Shown here: piece by piece, positions 15,018 to 27,550 of the stretch
How the letters are laid out: each line of letters begins with the position of its first letter
Numbering within the stretch: position 1 is the stretch's first letter
Assembly: GCA_019637095.1 (NCBI GenBank)
Contig: JAHBWG010000033.1
Span: forward strand, 1 to 64,000
DNA: 64,000 nucleotides
Source: Sandaracinaceae bacterium
GTDB lineage: Bacteria; Myxococcota_A; Polyangia; Polyangiales; Sandaracinaceae
Direction: 5' to 3'
Notes under the pieces: model-generated
The model's input: the letters and a program-made list of their open reading frames with translations, nothing else
The model's database searches: none
Told to the model about the DNA's origin: nothing
Made by a program: the position numbers and the translations under genes

Positions 15018-16826
15018 TCAGCGGGACTCGAGGTAGGCGACGAGGTCGCCGAGCGCGGCGTCCCCGAGGTGCGCGAAGTCGTGGCCCGACACCATCGTCA
15101 GCGAGTCGCCGAGCGTCGGGGCGCGGCCGTCGTGGAGGTACGGCGCGCGCAGGGCGACGCCCCGCAGCGGCGGCGTCTGCCAGGGGGCGCCGCCGATCAT
15201 GTGGCTCGCGCCGTCCGTGCCGAGCTCGCCCTGATGGCAGGACGCGCAGCCCGCCTCGTCGAAGGCCGCGCGCCCGCGCGCCACCGCGTCCGCGTCGCGC
15301 ACCGGGCCGCTCGGCGCCGCTGGCAGTCGCGCGAGCCAGCGCTCCGCCGCCACGATGTGCTGCTCGTTCAGCGGCGGGCTCGCCATCTGGTCCTCGAGAT
15401 CGCGCATCAACGCGAAGAACGTCGGGAGGTTGCCCGACCGGTGGTAGGGCGTGAGCCCGACCACGCCCTCGAGCGGCTGCGTGCGGATCGCGCGCGTCGC
15501 CGCGAAGTGCCAGACGTGTCCGTCGTCGCCGCCGCCCGGGTGGCAGGACGCGCACGCGATCGCGCCGCCGGTGTCGAGGTGGAAGATGTCGTGGCCGGTG
15601 TCGCGCACGCTCGCGCCGCCGAGCTCGACGACCGCTCCGTCGACGACGAGGCGCGCCGGCTCGCGGAGCTGCACGAGCTCGACCTCACCTGCGAAGGCGA
15701 CCGCGACGACCTGCCCGGGGTAGCGCCGGTCGGCGTCACCCTCGAGGCAGCCGCCGGCGTCGGGCGCGACCGCGAGCCCCATCGACGTCGAGACGACCTG
15801 GGGCCCGCGCGCGTAACCGGACTCCGGCTCACCCGCGAACGCGAGCAGCACGCGCCCGCTCGGCGAGACCGCCGCGTCGATCGGGACGACGCCCCGCGGG
15901 ACCGCCGGCGCCGTGTGCCGCGCGCGTCCGTCGCGGCCGACGAGCGTCGCCGCGGCGTGGACCACCGCGTTGTCGCACGGGTCTCGCCACGTCACGACGC
16001 CGTTGGAGACGGGGCGGTTCGAGTACGTGTAGCGGTCGGGCGGCGGCGCGCTCGACTCGCGGAAGACCGCCTCGGTGCCCACGCGCGCGCGCTGGTGGAG
16101 CACGAGCCCGCCGTCGCCGGCGGGGGTGAGGCGCACCGCGACGTTGGGCGTGTAGCGCTGGGTCAGCACCGTGGACGAGCTGCGGCTCTCGAGGGCCGCG
16201 ACGGGCAGCGCGGAGGTCGTGTCCACCGTGCCGTCCTCGCGGACGTGCAGGAGCTCCGCTGCGCGGAACCGGCTCACGAGCAGGCCGTCGGGCGTGGTGA
16301 TCACGTCGCGCAGATCGGGCGCGAGGGTGACGGTCTGCGCGACCGCGCGCGCCGCGTCGAGCGTGACGAGCGTTCCGTCGGCGCATGCGACGTAGACGCG
16401 ATCGGCGCCGCCGCGCCACGCGAGCCCGCGCGGGCTCGCGCAGACCTCGTGGCGAGCCGTCACCGCCGCGCTCGCGGGATCGATCGCGAGGATCGCGCCG
16501 CCCGCGCGCAGGGCGACGTACACGCGACCGGCGCCGTCCTCCACGAGGCGACCCGGCTCGGCGCGCGCGTCGACCGCGATCTCGCGCACCGCGCGCGTCG
16601 CGAGCTCGATGACGACCACGCGGTGCCGGTCGGGATCGGCCGCGACCGCGTAGCGCCCGTCGCGCGTCGCGAGGAGCGTCCCGCCCGCGATCGGCGGCGG
16701 CGCGTCGGCGAGCGTCACGATCGGCAGGTCGAGGTACGGGTCGTTCGCGTTGAAGCCACAGGAGGTGGCGAGGGCGAAGGAAGCCGCGGCGGTCAACGCT
16801 GCGAGGCTCGGTCGTCGTGTCGTCAT
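15018..16826 (-). CDS. di-haem c-type cytochrome with beta-propeller domain, lipoprotein
   Basis: A 602-aa exported protein. A signal peptide and lipobox (ALATSC) are followed by a YncE-like beta-propeller (RDGRYAVAADPDRHRVVVIE and similar blades, to about residue 400). Two haem-binding motifs, CASCH (GAIACASCHPGGG and GCASCHQGEL), lie in a MauG/cytochrome-c-peroxidase-like part with LRGVALRAPYLHDGRAPTL. It probably passes electrons or oxidises a substrate at the cell surface. The ATG at 16826 has a good ribosome site (AAGGGGGATCC). The downstream neighbour encodes a small membrane protein. Confidence 0.8.
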   Translation of the reverse strand: MTTRRPSLAALTAAASFALATSCGFNANDPYLDLPIVTLADAPPPIAGGTLLATRDGRYAVAADPDRHRVVVIELATRAVREIAVDARAEPGRLVEDGAGRVYVALRAGGAILAIDPASAAVTARHEVCASPRGLAWRGGADRVYVACADGTLVTLDAARAVAQTVTLAPDLRDVITTPDGLLVSRFRAAELLHVREDGTVDTTSALPVAALESRSSSTVLTQRYTPNVAVRLTPAGDGGLVLHQRARVGTEAVFRESSAPPPDRYTYSNRPVSNGVVTWRDPCDNAVVHAAATLVGRDGRARHTAPAVPRGVVPIDAAVSPSGRVLLAFAGEPESGYARGPQVVSTSMGLAVAPDAGGCLEGDADRRYPGQVVAVAFAGEVELVQLREPARLVVDGAVVELGGASVRDTGHDIFHLDTGGAIACASCHPGGGDDGHVWHFAATRAIRTQPLEGVVGLTPYHRSGNLPTFFALMRDLEDQMASPPLNEQHIVAAERWLARLPAAPSGPVRDADAVARGRAAFDEAGCASCHQGELGTDGASHMIGGAPWQTPPLRGVALRAPYLHDGRAPTLGDSLTMVSGHDFAHLGDAALGDLVAYLESR

Positions 16827-16876
16827 GGATCCCCCTTGGTGCGTTCTCTTCGATGTGAGGGCAGTGCGGTGGTCGG

Positions 16877-18334
16877 TCAAGGGCGCCACTCCATCCCGAG
16901 CCCGAGGTGAGGCCCGGTGTACCAGCGCGGCTCGCAGGTCGCGCCGAAGCGGCAGATGGGCTCGTAGAACACGCCGCTGCCGCCCGCATGCACGCTCAGC
17001 CCGAAGACGGGCACCGAGCGGACCGAGTGCAGCCAGAAGGTCAGCGCGAGCTCGCCGAGCGCGGTGCCGTCGTTGCCGCCGGCACCCCGCAGGGCGATCT
17101 CGACGCCCGGGAGCGGCAGCCGCGCGGTCAGCGCGATGGACATGACCTCCGCGTCGTCGCCGAAGAAGGCGGTCGAGAACTGGCCCTCGACGTGGAACAT
17201 GTTCAGCCGTCCGATGCGCGCGTGCGCGACGAGCACGCCCGCCTCCTGCTGCGCGAGCCCGCGCAGGCGCGTGGCGAGCGTGGCGACGCCGCCGCCGAGG
17301 CCGATCGCGACCACCTCGAGGTCCCACAGCAGCGAGAGGTGGATCGTGCCCGTCGCGACGCCGCCGTCGACGCCGCCCCCGAGGCCGAGGGGCGCGCCGC
17401 TCAGGCGCAGGACGAACATCTCGAGCCACCGCGCCTCGATCACCGCGTCCGCGACCAGCGCGCCGCCGCGACCCTCGACGTCGAGGAGCCCGCGCGCCAC
17501 GGTGGCGATCCGGAACGGCGGCGGAGGGGGCAACGGATCGTGCACGCGATAGGCGATCGTCCCGCCGCAGCTCGCGTCGCCGTAGCAGCCGGCGACGACG
17601 GTGTAGACGCCGGCGTCGCGGGCGGTGTGGCGGATGTTCGAGCCCAGCCCGCTGCACGCGTCGTCGTTGTACGCGACGGTGTCGCCGCTCGGGCCCAGCA
17701 CCCGGAGCGTGGTGTCGTCGACGTGCTGCGCGCCGGGGAGCCCGCAAGTGCCGACGACGAGGCGCTCGCCGCGCTCGAGGTGCACGCGGAGCGCGGGCGT
17801 GTCGCGGACGTGCGGCGCGCTCCCCTCGCGCTCGCTGCGGACGGCGGGCCCGGCCGGCGCGCCGTCGCCGGGCGTCGCGAGCGCGACCGCCGCCATCACG
17901 CGGGCCGTCCCGTACGCAGAGCCGAGCTTCCACGCGATCACGCCGCCGCAGCTCGTGCGGTTGCCGTAGCAGTCGGCGTGGAGCGTGTGCTCTCCCGCGA
18001 CCGTCGCGACGTGGCGCAGATGCGAGCCGAGGCCGCCGCAGGCGTCGTCGTTGTACGCGGCCTGACCGCCCGACGGGCCGCGCAGGGTCAGCGTCGTGTC
18101 GCCCCGGTGCGACGCGCCGTCGAGGCCGCACGTCCCGGCGACGATCTCGTCGCCCGGCGCGAGGTGGACCCTGAGGACGACGAGGCCCGGGACGTGGGTG
18201 ACGACGCCCTCGCTCGCGCCGGCGCCGGGCGGCGGCGGGGGGACGTCCTGCGCGGCGGCCGCGGCGGGGAGCGCGAAGAGGGCGAGCCCGGCGATGCCGG
18301 TCAGTCGAGCTCGTGTCGCGCGTCGCTCCCCCAC
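16877..18334 (-). CDS. exported protein with two PPC-like repeats
   Basis: A 485-aa protein with a cleavable signal peptide (LTGIAGLALFALPAAAAAQD). Two homologous blocks of about 75 aa follow: GTCGLDGASHRGDTTLTLRG with YNDDACGGLGSHLRH, and GTCGLPGAQHVDDTTLRVLG with YNDDACSGLGSNIRH. They resemble the bacterial pre-peptidase C-terminal (PPC) fold. The C-terminal half is beta-rich with alternating hydrophobics and could be a barrel or a coat-like sheet. GTG at 18334 has GGAGG four bases upstream and starts right before the signal. Function unknown. Confidence 0.65.
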   Translation of the reverse strand: MGERRATRARLTGIAGLALFALPAAAAAQDVPPPPPGAGASEGVVTHVPGLVVLRVHLAPGDEIVAGTCGLDGASHRGDTTLTLRGPSGGQAAYNDDACGGLGSHLRHVATVAGEHTLHADCYGNRTSCGGVIAWKLGSAYGTARVMAAVALATPGDGAPAGPAVRSEREGSAPHVRDTPALRVHLERGERLVVGTCGLPGAQHVDDTTLRVLGPSGDTVAYNDDACSGLGSNIRHTARDAGVYTVVAGCYGDASCGGTIAYRVHDPLPPPPPFRIATVARGLLDVEGRGGALVADAVIEARWLEMFVLRLSGAPLGLGGGVDGGVATGTIHLSLLWDLEVVAIGLGGGVATLATRLRGLAQQEAGVLVAHARIGRLNMFHVEGQFSTAFFGDDAEVMSIALTARLPLPGVEIALRGAGGNDGTALGELALTFWLHSVRSVPVFGLSVHAGGSGVFYEPICRFGATCEPRWYTGPHLGLGMEWRP

Positions 18335-18406
18335 GTGACCTCCACTGGTGGGTCCGTCGCCGCGGCCTGGCAACCCGGCGAAACCGGCGCGAGAGCGCGC
18401 GCGGCT

Positions 18407-20035
18407 TCAGAAGGGGAAGAAGCGCGCGTAGATCTCGCCGCCGTCCTCGGTGACGGCCATGAACACCGGGCGAGTGTCGGTCCCGCCCGACGCCAGGGCG
18501 ACCTCCGCGCCGGCGCCGAGGGAGAGCTCCGCCGTGGTCGGTGGCGCCTCGCGGTTCGGCAGCGGCGCGCCGCCGCTCGACACGTAGCGGCCGCGGATGC
18601 CGCTGGTGCCCACGAAGGCCACGGCGAACGTGCTCTCGCCCGCCGTGACCGCGGGCGCCGACTGGGCGCCGGCCGCGTCGGTGTTGAGCTGGAAGGGATC
18701 TTGACGCGGCGATCCGTCCGCCGCGAACGCGCGCGCGCCGATGCCGGAGCCGGACCCGTCGATGAGCTCGTCGCGCCAGGCGACCAGGAACTCGCCGGAG
18801 CGCAGCGCCCCGACGGCGACCTGATCCTGCGTGCCCGTCGCGTTGCTGACGACGACGGCGGCCGCGTCGCGGGCCGCGCCGTCCGCGCCGAAGCGCTGGA
18901 AGTGGACGTCGCCTCCCGCGCTCATCGCGACGACGAAGCCGTCGGCCGTCCCGGCGATCGCGGGCGCCGTCGCGCCGCTCAGGCCCGCGCCGATCGGGAA
19001 GGGCGCCGGCGTGAACACGCCGGGCGCGAAGGTCGCCCCGCTCAGGCCGGTCGCCGAGCTGCCGTCTTGGTAGACGACCATCAGCGTGCCGTCGCCCGCG
19101 AACGCCACCGCGGGCGCGCCGCCGGGCGCCCCGGAGCTGCCGTTGTAGACGAGGATGGAGTTGCCGCCGTTCTGCGGGAGGCGCATCGCGTCGAAGAGCC
19201 CGACGCGGATGTTCGGGCCGGCGTTGAAGTCCACGAACGCGATCCCGACGCGTCCGTCGGAGGCGACCGCGACGTCCGGCAGGAGCTGCGAGCCCAGCGC
19301 GACGTCGCGCAACAGGTCGTCGATGTCCGCGTCCATCGCGAGCACGCTCGGCGAGGTGATGGTCGAACCGTCGGGCGCGAGCGTGCGGAAGAGGAACGTG
19401 GTGTTCACCGAGTCGTAGGCGATGCTCCAGCGCTGGCCGCGCCCGCCCGCGACCGCCGGGTGGTTCTGCACGCCGTCGGTCGTCGTGTTGACCTGGAAGC
19501 GCTCGGTGCGGCAGCTCGCGCTGCAGCCGTCGCCGTCGGCCGTGTTCCCGTCGTCGCACTGCTCGTCGGGGCTGAGGACGTCGTCGCCGCAGACACCCAT
19601 CCCGACGATCGGCAGGAGCGTCAGGCGCACCTCGCGCGTCTCGCCGCTCGCGATCGCGTTGGTCGCGCAGGCGGTCGCGATGAACACGTTGGTCCGCATC
19701 GTGACGGGGTCGGTGCCCTTGCCGCGCACGAGGACGGTGTAGCTGCCCTCCGGGACGTCGAGGCGGGCGTTCGCCCGCGAGCCCTCGACGTCGAGCGACA
19801 GATCGACGATCGCGTCGGGGAACATCCCCTCGGGCACGTCGGCGACCTCTGGGCTCACGAGCCCGGTCGTCGTGTCACACGTGTAGGTCGCGCTCGGCAG
19901 GACGAAGAGGCGCAGCGGCCCCTGCACGTCGTCGATCAGCGCGAGGGGGTCGTGGATCGCGAGGCCCGTCGACGCGACGGGGGACGCGCAGGACACGAAC
20001 GCGAGCGCGAGCGCCGCCAGGCTCGATGAGCGCAT
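18407..20035 (-). CDS. lipoprotein with DUF4215 repeat and beta-propeller-like body
   Basis: A 542-aa protein. The lipobox (ALAFVSC) is followed by a beta domain, one DUF4215 'Myxococcus Cys-rich' module (QCDDGNTADGDGCSASC) and then repeated blades such as PAVAGGRGQRWSIAYDS, PDVAVASDGRVGIAFVD, PAVAFAGDGTLMVVYQD and PAVTAGESTFAVAFVG. The repeat pattern suggests a six- or seven-bladed propeller. A surface role in adhesion or substrate binding is plausible. The start at 20035 directly precedes the signal; the plus-strand VHL-like gene begins 62 bases away. Confidence 0.7.
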   Translation of the reverse strand: MRSSSLAALALAFVSCASPVASTGLAIHDPLALIDDVQGPLRLFVLPSATYTCDTTTGLVSPEVADVPEGMFPDAIVDLSLDVEGSRANARLDVPEGSYTVLVRGKGTDPVTMRTNVFIATACATNAIASGETREVRLTLLPIVGMGVCGDDVLSPDEQCDDGNTADGDGCSASCRTERFQVNTTTDGVQNHPAVAGGRGQRWSIAYDSVNTTFLFRTLAPDGSTITSPSVLAMDADIDDLLRDVALGSQLLPDVAVASDGRVGIAFVDFNAGPNIRVGLFDAMRLPQNGGNSILVYNGSSGAPGGAPAVAFAGDGTLMVVYQDGSSATGLSGATFAPGVFTPAPFPIGAGLSGATAPAIAGTADGFVVAMSAGGDVHFQRFGADGAARDAAAVVVSNATGTQDQVAVGALRSGEFLVAWRDELIDGSGSGIGARAFAADGSPRQDPFQLNTDAAGAQSAPAVTAGESTFAVAFVGTSGIRGRYVSSGGAPLPNREAPPTTAELSLGAGAEVALASGGTDTRPVFMAVTEDGGEIYARFFPF

Positions 20036-20082
20036 GGCGGCACTCTACCGCGTCCGCACGGCCTTGCGCACGCCAAGCGCGC

Positions 20083-20103
20083 GGGCACCCTTGTGGGGTG
20101 CCC
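20083..20103 (+). promoter_or_regulatory. stem-loop covering the start codon of the VHL-like gene
   Basis: GGGCACCC (20083-20090) can pair with GGGTGCCC (20096-20103) around the loop TTGTG. The GTG start at 20098-20100 lies inside the right arm, so the folded mRNA would hide it. This may limit translation, or it may mean that the true start differs. Confidence 0.35.
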
Positions 20104-20478
20104 TACCGCGACCAGCTCGAGGCCCTCGCCGCGCGGGTCGCCTGCCTCGAGGAGGAGAACGCGCGGTTGCGCGCCGCGCTGCGGGGCGAGGCTTCACCGC
20201 CGCCGCCGAGCTCCGAGGGCGACGCCCGGCCGTGCTCGGTCCGCGGCGGCGAGCCTACGACGATCGCGATCCGCAACGCCAGTCACCGCAAGCTCCGCGT
20301 GAGCTGGCTGAGCTACGAGGGGCTCGACCGCGCGCAGGGCACGCTCGTCCCGGGCGGCGCGATCCGCGTCGAGACCTACGTCGGGTTCTGCTGGCGGTTC
20401 GACGACGCCGACGGCGGAGAGGTCCTCGCGCACGTGCGCGTCGAGGCGCCGGCGCAGGAGATCGTCTACGAGGAGTGA
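20098..20478 (+). CDS. coiled-coil protein with von Hippel-Lindau beta-like domain
   Basis: A 126-aa protein. Residues 3-29 form a short coiled coil (LEALAARVACLEEENARLR). After a Pro/Ser linker, residues 54-112 match the VHL beta domain: IAIRNASHRKLRVSWLSYEG, then TLVPGGAIRVETYVGFCWRF, which line up with human VHL strands containing NRSPRVVLPVWLNFDG and [20 protein letters not shown]. In human VHL this domain binds hydroxyproline peptides; the partner here is unknown. No signal peptide is present, so it is probably cytoplasmic. GTG at 20098 was chosen because an ATG at 20026 would overlap the divergent start. It overlaps the next convergent gene by 13 bases. Confidence 0.72.
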   Translation: MPYRDQLEALAARVACLEEENARLRAALRGEASPPPPSSEGDARPCSVRGGEPTTIAIRNASHRKLRVSWLSYEGLDRAQGTLVPGGAIRVETYVGFCWRFDDADGGEVLAHVRVEAPAQEIVYEE

Positions 20479-21188
20479 GGCAGGCGCGCGAGCAGGGCCT
20501 GTGCGCGCGCCGCCCAGTCGTCGTGGCCGGCCTCGCCGAGCACTTCGCCGAGGGTGACGCGCGCCTCGACGAGCTGGGCGAGCGAGGCGATCGACGCCGC
20601 GCGGGCGCGCACGACCCAGCCCTCTGGATCTCGCTCCACGCCGGCGGCGATCCCCGCGTCGTCGAGGTCACCGGCCCAGAGCCGCGCCTCGTCCTCGTCG
20701 GCGGTGCGCGCGACGAGGGCCGGCCCGCGCTCGAAGCGCTCGAGCGCGTGCACGACCACGGCGGCGGGTGCGCCGACCTCCGCCTCGAGGAGCACGCGCG
20801 CCGCCTCGATCACGGGCTCGCTCACGCCGCCGGCCGAGACGTCCCAGTGCTCGACGTCGCAGTGGCCGTCCGCGTCGAAGTACGCGAAGGGGTCGACGCT
20901 CGCGACGCTGACCCGCCCGCTGCCGCCGACCTTCGTGCCGCGGCCGCCCGCGACGAGCTGCGCGCGCCCCTCCCCGCGCGTGCCCGCCTCGAAGCGCACG
21001 ACGTGGCTCGCCTCCCACGCTTCGGTGAGCGCGTAGTCCGCGTGGGCCTCGACCGCCGCGGTCCACTCGAGCGAGGGCGCGACGAGCGCGGCCGCCTGCT
21101 CCCCCCAGCGCGCCATGAGACGGCCGGTGTCCATGAGCGAGCGCGTCTGGCCGACGAACGACCACCGCGCGCGGTAGAGCACGAGCAC
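20466..21188 (-). CDS. conserved-type hypothetical protein
   Basis: A 240-aa soluble protein with mixed beta/alpha character (RARWSFVGQTRSLMDTGRL, DPFAYFDADGHCDVEHWDV) and no signal or membrane segment. No family is recognised. The start is uncertain between GTG at 21188 and GTG at 21182. Its 3' end overlaps the VHL-like gene on the other strand by 13 bases. The protein has a high share of acidic residues in its C-terminal half. Confidence 0.6.
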   Translation of the reverse strand: MLVLYRARWSFVGQTRSLMDTGRLMARWGEQAAALVAPSLEWTAAVEAHADYALTEAWEASHVVRFEAGTRGEGRAQLVAGGRGTKVGGSGRVSVASVDPFAYFDADGHCDVEHWDVSAGGVSEPVIEAARVLLEAEVGAPAAVVVHALERFERGPALVARTADEDEARLWAGDLDDAGIAAGVERDPEGWVVRARAASIASLAQLVEARVTLGEVLGEAGHDDWAARAQALLARLPHSS

Positions 21189-21249
21189 GAGGCGCAGCGT
21201 AGCGCGGCGTGCGGAGGATCTCCCGCGAGAGCCGCTCGTGGCGAGCGGC

Positions 21250-21840
21250 TCAGGCTTCGTCGTCGGGCCAGCGGTCGAGCTCGGCCCAGAGATCGTCGAG
21301 GTCGACGACGAGCCCCTCGCAGCCGGGGACCGCGTGCGCGCCCTCCGCTGCGGCGAGCACTTCGACGAAGCGCGCGTCGGCCCCGAGCGCGAGCACCTCG
21401 AGCGTGCGGGCCTCTGGATCGAGCAGCCAGTACTGGCCGACGCCGAGGCGCGCGTAGTCCGGCTTCTTCTCGACGCGATCGCGGCGCGCGTCGCGCGGCC
21501 GCGCGGTGACGACCTCGACGACGAGGTCGGGCGGGACGCTGCCGATGGAGGCGCGGCGGGGGGGCAACGCGCGACCGCCGAAGAACACGACGACGTCGGG
21601 CTTGCGGCCGCGGCCCGGGCTGATGGCGAGCTTCGTCTCGGAGCCCAGGGCGAAGCCGCCACGCGGGACCACCCAGCCGCGCAGCAGGCCGATGAGCCAG
21701 GAGACCACCAGCTCGTGGGTCCACGTCGGCAACTCTTCCTCCTCGAGCCGACCGTCGACGAGCTCGCCCGCGACGTCCTCATCGAGCGCCGCCCAGTCGT
21801 CGAGCGTCATCGCGTGCATGGGCGTCGCAGGATCGGCCAT
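21250..21840 (-). CDS. Uma2-family (DUF820) restriction-endonuclease-fold protein
   Basis: A 196-aa protein of the Uma2 family, which has a PD-(D/E)xK nuclease fold. The conserved core is visible: ELVDGRLEEEELPTWTHELV, RGRKPDVVVFF (first Asp), PPDLVVEVVT (Glu) and RRDRVEKKPDYARLGVGQYW (Lys), followed by LLDPEARTLEVL. Such genes are often multicopy and their biological role is unsettled. The likely start is ATG at 21840; the later ATG at 21819 would also keep the fold. It stands alone between a hypothetical gene and the dehydratase module. Confidence 0.85.
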   Translation of the reverse strand: MADPATPMHAMTLDDWAALDEDVAGELVDGRLEEEELPTWTHELVVSWLIGLLRGWVVPRGGFALGSETKLAISPGRGRKPDVVVFFGGRALPPRRASIGSVPPDLVVEVVTARPRDARRDRVEKKPDYARLGVGQYWLLDPEARTLEVLALGADARFVEVLAAAEGAHAVPGCEGLVVDLDDLWAELDRWPDDEA

Positions 21841-21941
21841 GCACCGAGGATAGCGCGAGCGAGGGTGACGCGCGTGCCATCGGGCCCGTTCGTCGCGAAG
21901 CGACGGGCGTCGGTCGAGGGGAGGCCAGGAGGAGGAGACGA

Positions 21942-21972
21942 GGAGGGTTGGAACGTTGGACCAACGCCCTCC
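21942..21972 (-). terminator. hairpin after the dehydratase gene
   Basis: GGAGGG (21942-21947) pairs with CCCTCC (21967-21972), and the inner CGTTGG (21954-21959) pairs with CCAACG (21961-21966), leaving a small bulge. It starts 6 bases beyond the stop of the minus-strand gene ending at 21979. Another hairpin (CGTCGC/GCGACG, loop GAA) is at 21891-21905. Confidence 0.45.
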
Positions 21973-21978
21973 GCCAAC

Positions 21979-23861
21979 TCAGGCGACGATGGGCAGGGCG
22001 GCCTCGCGCTCGGCGACGCGCGCCGGCGGCGCGGCCTCGGCGCGCGCGATGGCCGCCTGCTCCTCGTCGGTGGGCCGCACGAGCGAGGAGAGGACCTTGC
22101 GGTAGAGCGCGTCGGCCGAGGGGACGAGATCCTTGGCCTCGATCGCCACGCGGCGCAGCAGCGCGGGCATGTACGGCGCGACCTCGCGGACGGTCGCGGC
22201 GACCTTCGGGGCGTCCTTCGCGAGGAACGTGCGCGCCGACGCGGCGGCGCGCGCGGCGTGGACGCGCGCGCGCCCGAGCCGGCTCGCTCGCACGAGGGGG
22301 CCGACCTCGTGGATCAGGTTGGCGCTGATCACCGCGCCGGTGTGCGGCGAGCGGTGGAGCGAGCGCGCGTAGCGTGTGCCCCTCACGAACGCGCGGACCT
22401 CGTCCTCGGTCAGGCCGTACGCGTCGAGCGCGGCGGCGTGCTCGGCGAGCGCGCGCTGGCGCGCCTTGAAGAGGAACATCTGGACGCGCGAGTAGAAGTT
22501 CACCGCGCCGTCGCCGCTCGTCTCGACCGCGCAGAAGATCGCGTCGGGGTAGCGCTCCGTGATCAGCGACTGCACTCCGTCGGAGACGCCGCTCGAGGGC
22601 ATGCAGCCGAAGGGCTTCACGCTGAGCGTCATCGTCGCCTTCTGGTGCAGGACGTTCAGGATGAGCTTGGCGACCTCCATGTGGCCCTCGCCGCCGCGCA
22701 GCTCCTGGTGGTAGTGGGCGGTGCCGACCCGCGCGACCTCGTCCATGTCGGGCAGGTGGTGGCCGTGCAGGCCCATCAGGTGTGCCCACGACTGCCACCA
22801 CACGCGCAGGGCGAGCTCGCCGAGGAAGAGGCCCGCGAGCGTGAGCCCGACGTCCGAGCCCTCGAGCCCGAACTTGCCGCCGTCCGCGCCCTCGAGGTTC
22901 ATCCGCGCCTTGGTGTCGTGGCGGAACTCCCAGAGGTTGTAGAGGAGCAGGTTCGCGATCACCTGGATGCCCACCTCGGCGCCCTCCTGCTCGAGGAAGC
23001 GCTGGAGGTGGTAGTTGCCGTCGCCCTCGGTGGTCATCGCCCAGAACTCGCCGAGCACCGCGACGCTCGGCTTGGCGCGCAGGCGATCGACCTCGACCGC
23101 CGCGAAGATGCGCCGACAGCGCCAGATCGCCGCCAGGATCGAGGTGCGGTGCTCGAGCGCGCGGTAGATCTCCTTCTTGGCCGCGGCCGAAGCGCGGTCC
23201 GTCGCGCCGGGCTCGACCTCGTAGGGGCGCAGGCGGTAGCCGATGAGGTTGATGATGTCGCCGGCGAAGAGCGCCTTGCCGATGGTCACGAAGAACGTCT
23301 GGTCCAGGACCAGGCCGAGCTCCTCGCCGGTCGCCTGCTTCATGCCGCCCGTCTGCTGGAAGAGCAGCACGCGGAAGCCGTCGAAGCCCGCGTCGCGCAG
23401 GGCCTTGCGGTACTCGGTGACGTACATGCCGAAGCGGCAGGGGCCGCACGCGCCCGCGGTCATGAACAGGTAGTGCTCGACGATGTGCTCGGGGCTCAAG
23501 CCCTCCTCGTCGCGTAGCCGGCAAAGCTCCTTGACGAGGTTACCGACCGTGAAGTAGGTCGGGTTGCACTGCCCGCGGTTGCCGAACTCCTTGCCGAAGC
23601 GCAGCGCGGTCGTGTCGGGGCAGTCGAGCGCGCGGACCTGGTAGCCCAGGCCCTTGAGCGCGCCCTCGACGATCTCGTCGTGCGCGATCGTGAGCCCGCC
23701 GATCAGCATCGTGGTGTGCGGCCGCTGCTTCGCGGTGAAGAACGGGTCGATCATCTCGTCCCGCCAGTGATCCTTGCCGCGCCCGGCGTCGAGACCGAGC
23801 GCCGCGCGCTCGGCCGCCTCGAACTTCGCCAGCTCCGCCTCGATGTCCAGCTCCGTCGTCG

Positions 23862-23865
<4 letters not shown>
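21979..23865 (-). CDS. 2-hydroxyacyl-CoA dehydratase-like subunit (HgdB/BcrB-type)
   Basis: A 628-aa protein of the 2-hydroxyglutaryl-CoA dehydratase D-component family. Conserved stretches include LIGGLTIAHDEIVEGALKGLG, FGNRGQCNPTYF, MTAGACGPCRFGMY and KPFGCMPSSGVSDG, whose Cys residues probably bind an iron-sulfur cluster. The ATG at 23865 overlaps the activase stop as ATGA, so the pair is coupled. It probably works with the upstream ATP-dependent activase in radical dehydration or a related two-electron reduction. The substrate is unknown and no CoA-transferase gene is nearby. Confidence 0.8.
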
Positions 23866-27461
<3,596 letters not shown>

Positions 27462-27493
27462 GTGCTTCTCCCCAGGCCGGCGCTGGCGCCAAC

Positions 27494-27529
27494 GTCACTG
27501 ACGCGAGTGTCAGTGACACGAGCGTCAGT
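27494..27529 (-). promoter_or_regulatory. operator-like 15-bp direct repeats with GTCA/TGAC half-sites
   Basis: The block GTCACTGACGCGAGT repeats as GTCAGTGACACGAGC and then GTCAGT, with a period of 15 bases. Each unit forms an inverted repeat, ACTGAC-6-GTCAGT (27497-27514) and AGTGAC-6-GTCAGT (27512-27529), a typical two-site operator for a TetR-type dimer. A TTGACG stretch (27548-27553) overlaps the preceding stop and could be a -35 element. The array lies 33 bases upstream of the activase GTG, so a bound repressor would block it. The regulator is not identified. Confidence 0.55.
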
Positions 27530-27550
27530 ACACCGGCGAGCGGGGGGACG

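Noticed and set aside
15018-19559. A minus-strand open frame of 1513 codons covering several genes
   Set aside because: Only the last 602 codons (15018-16826) show a signal peptide, blades and haem motifs; the rest is out of frame with the genes at 16877 and 18407.
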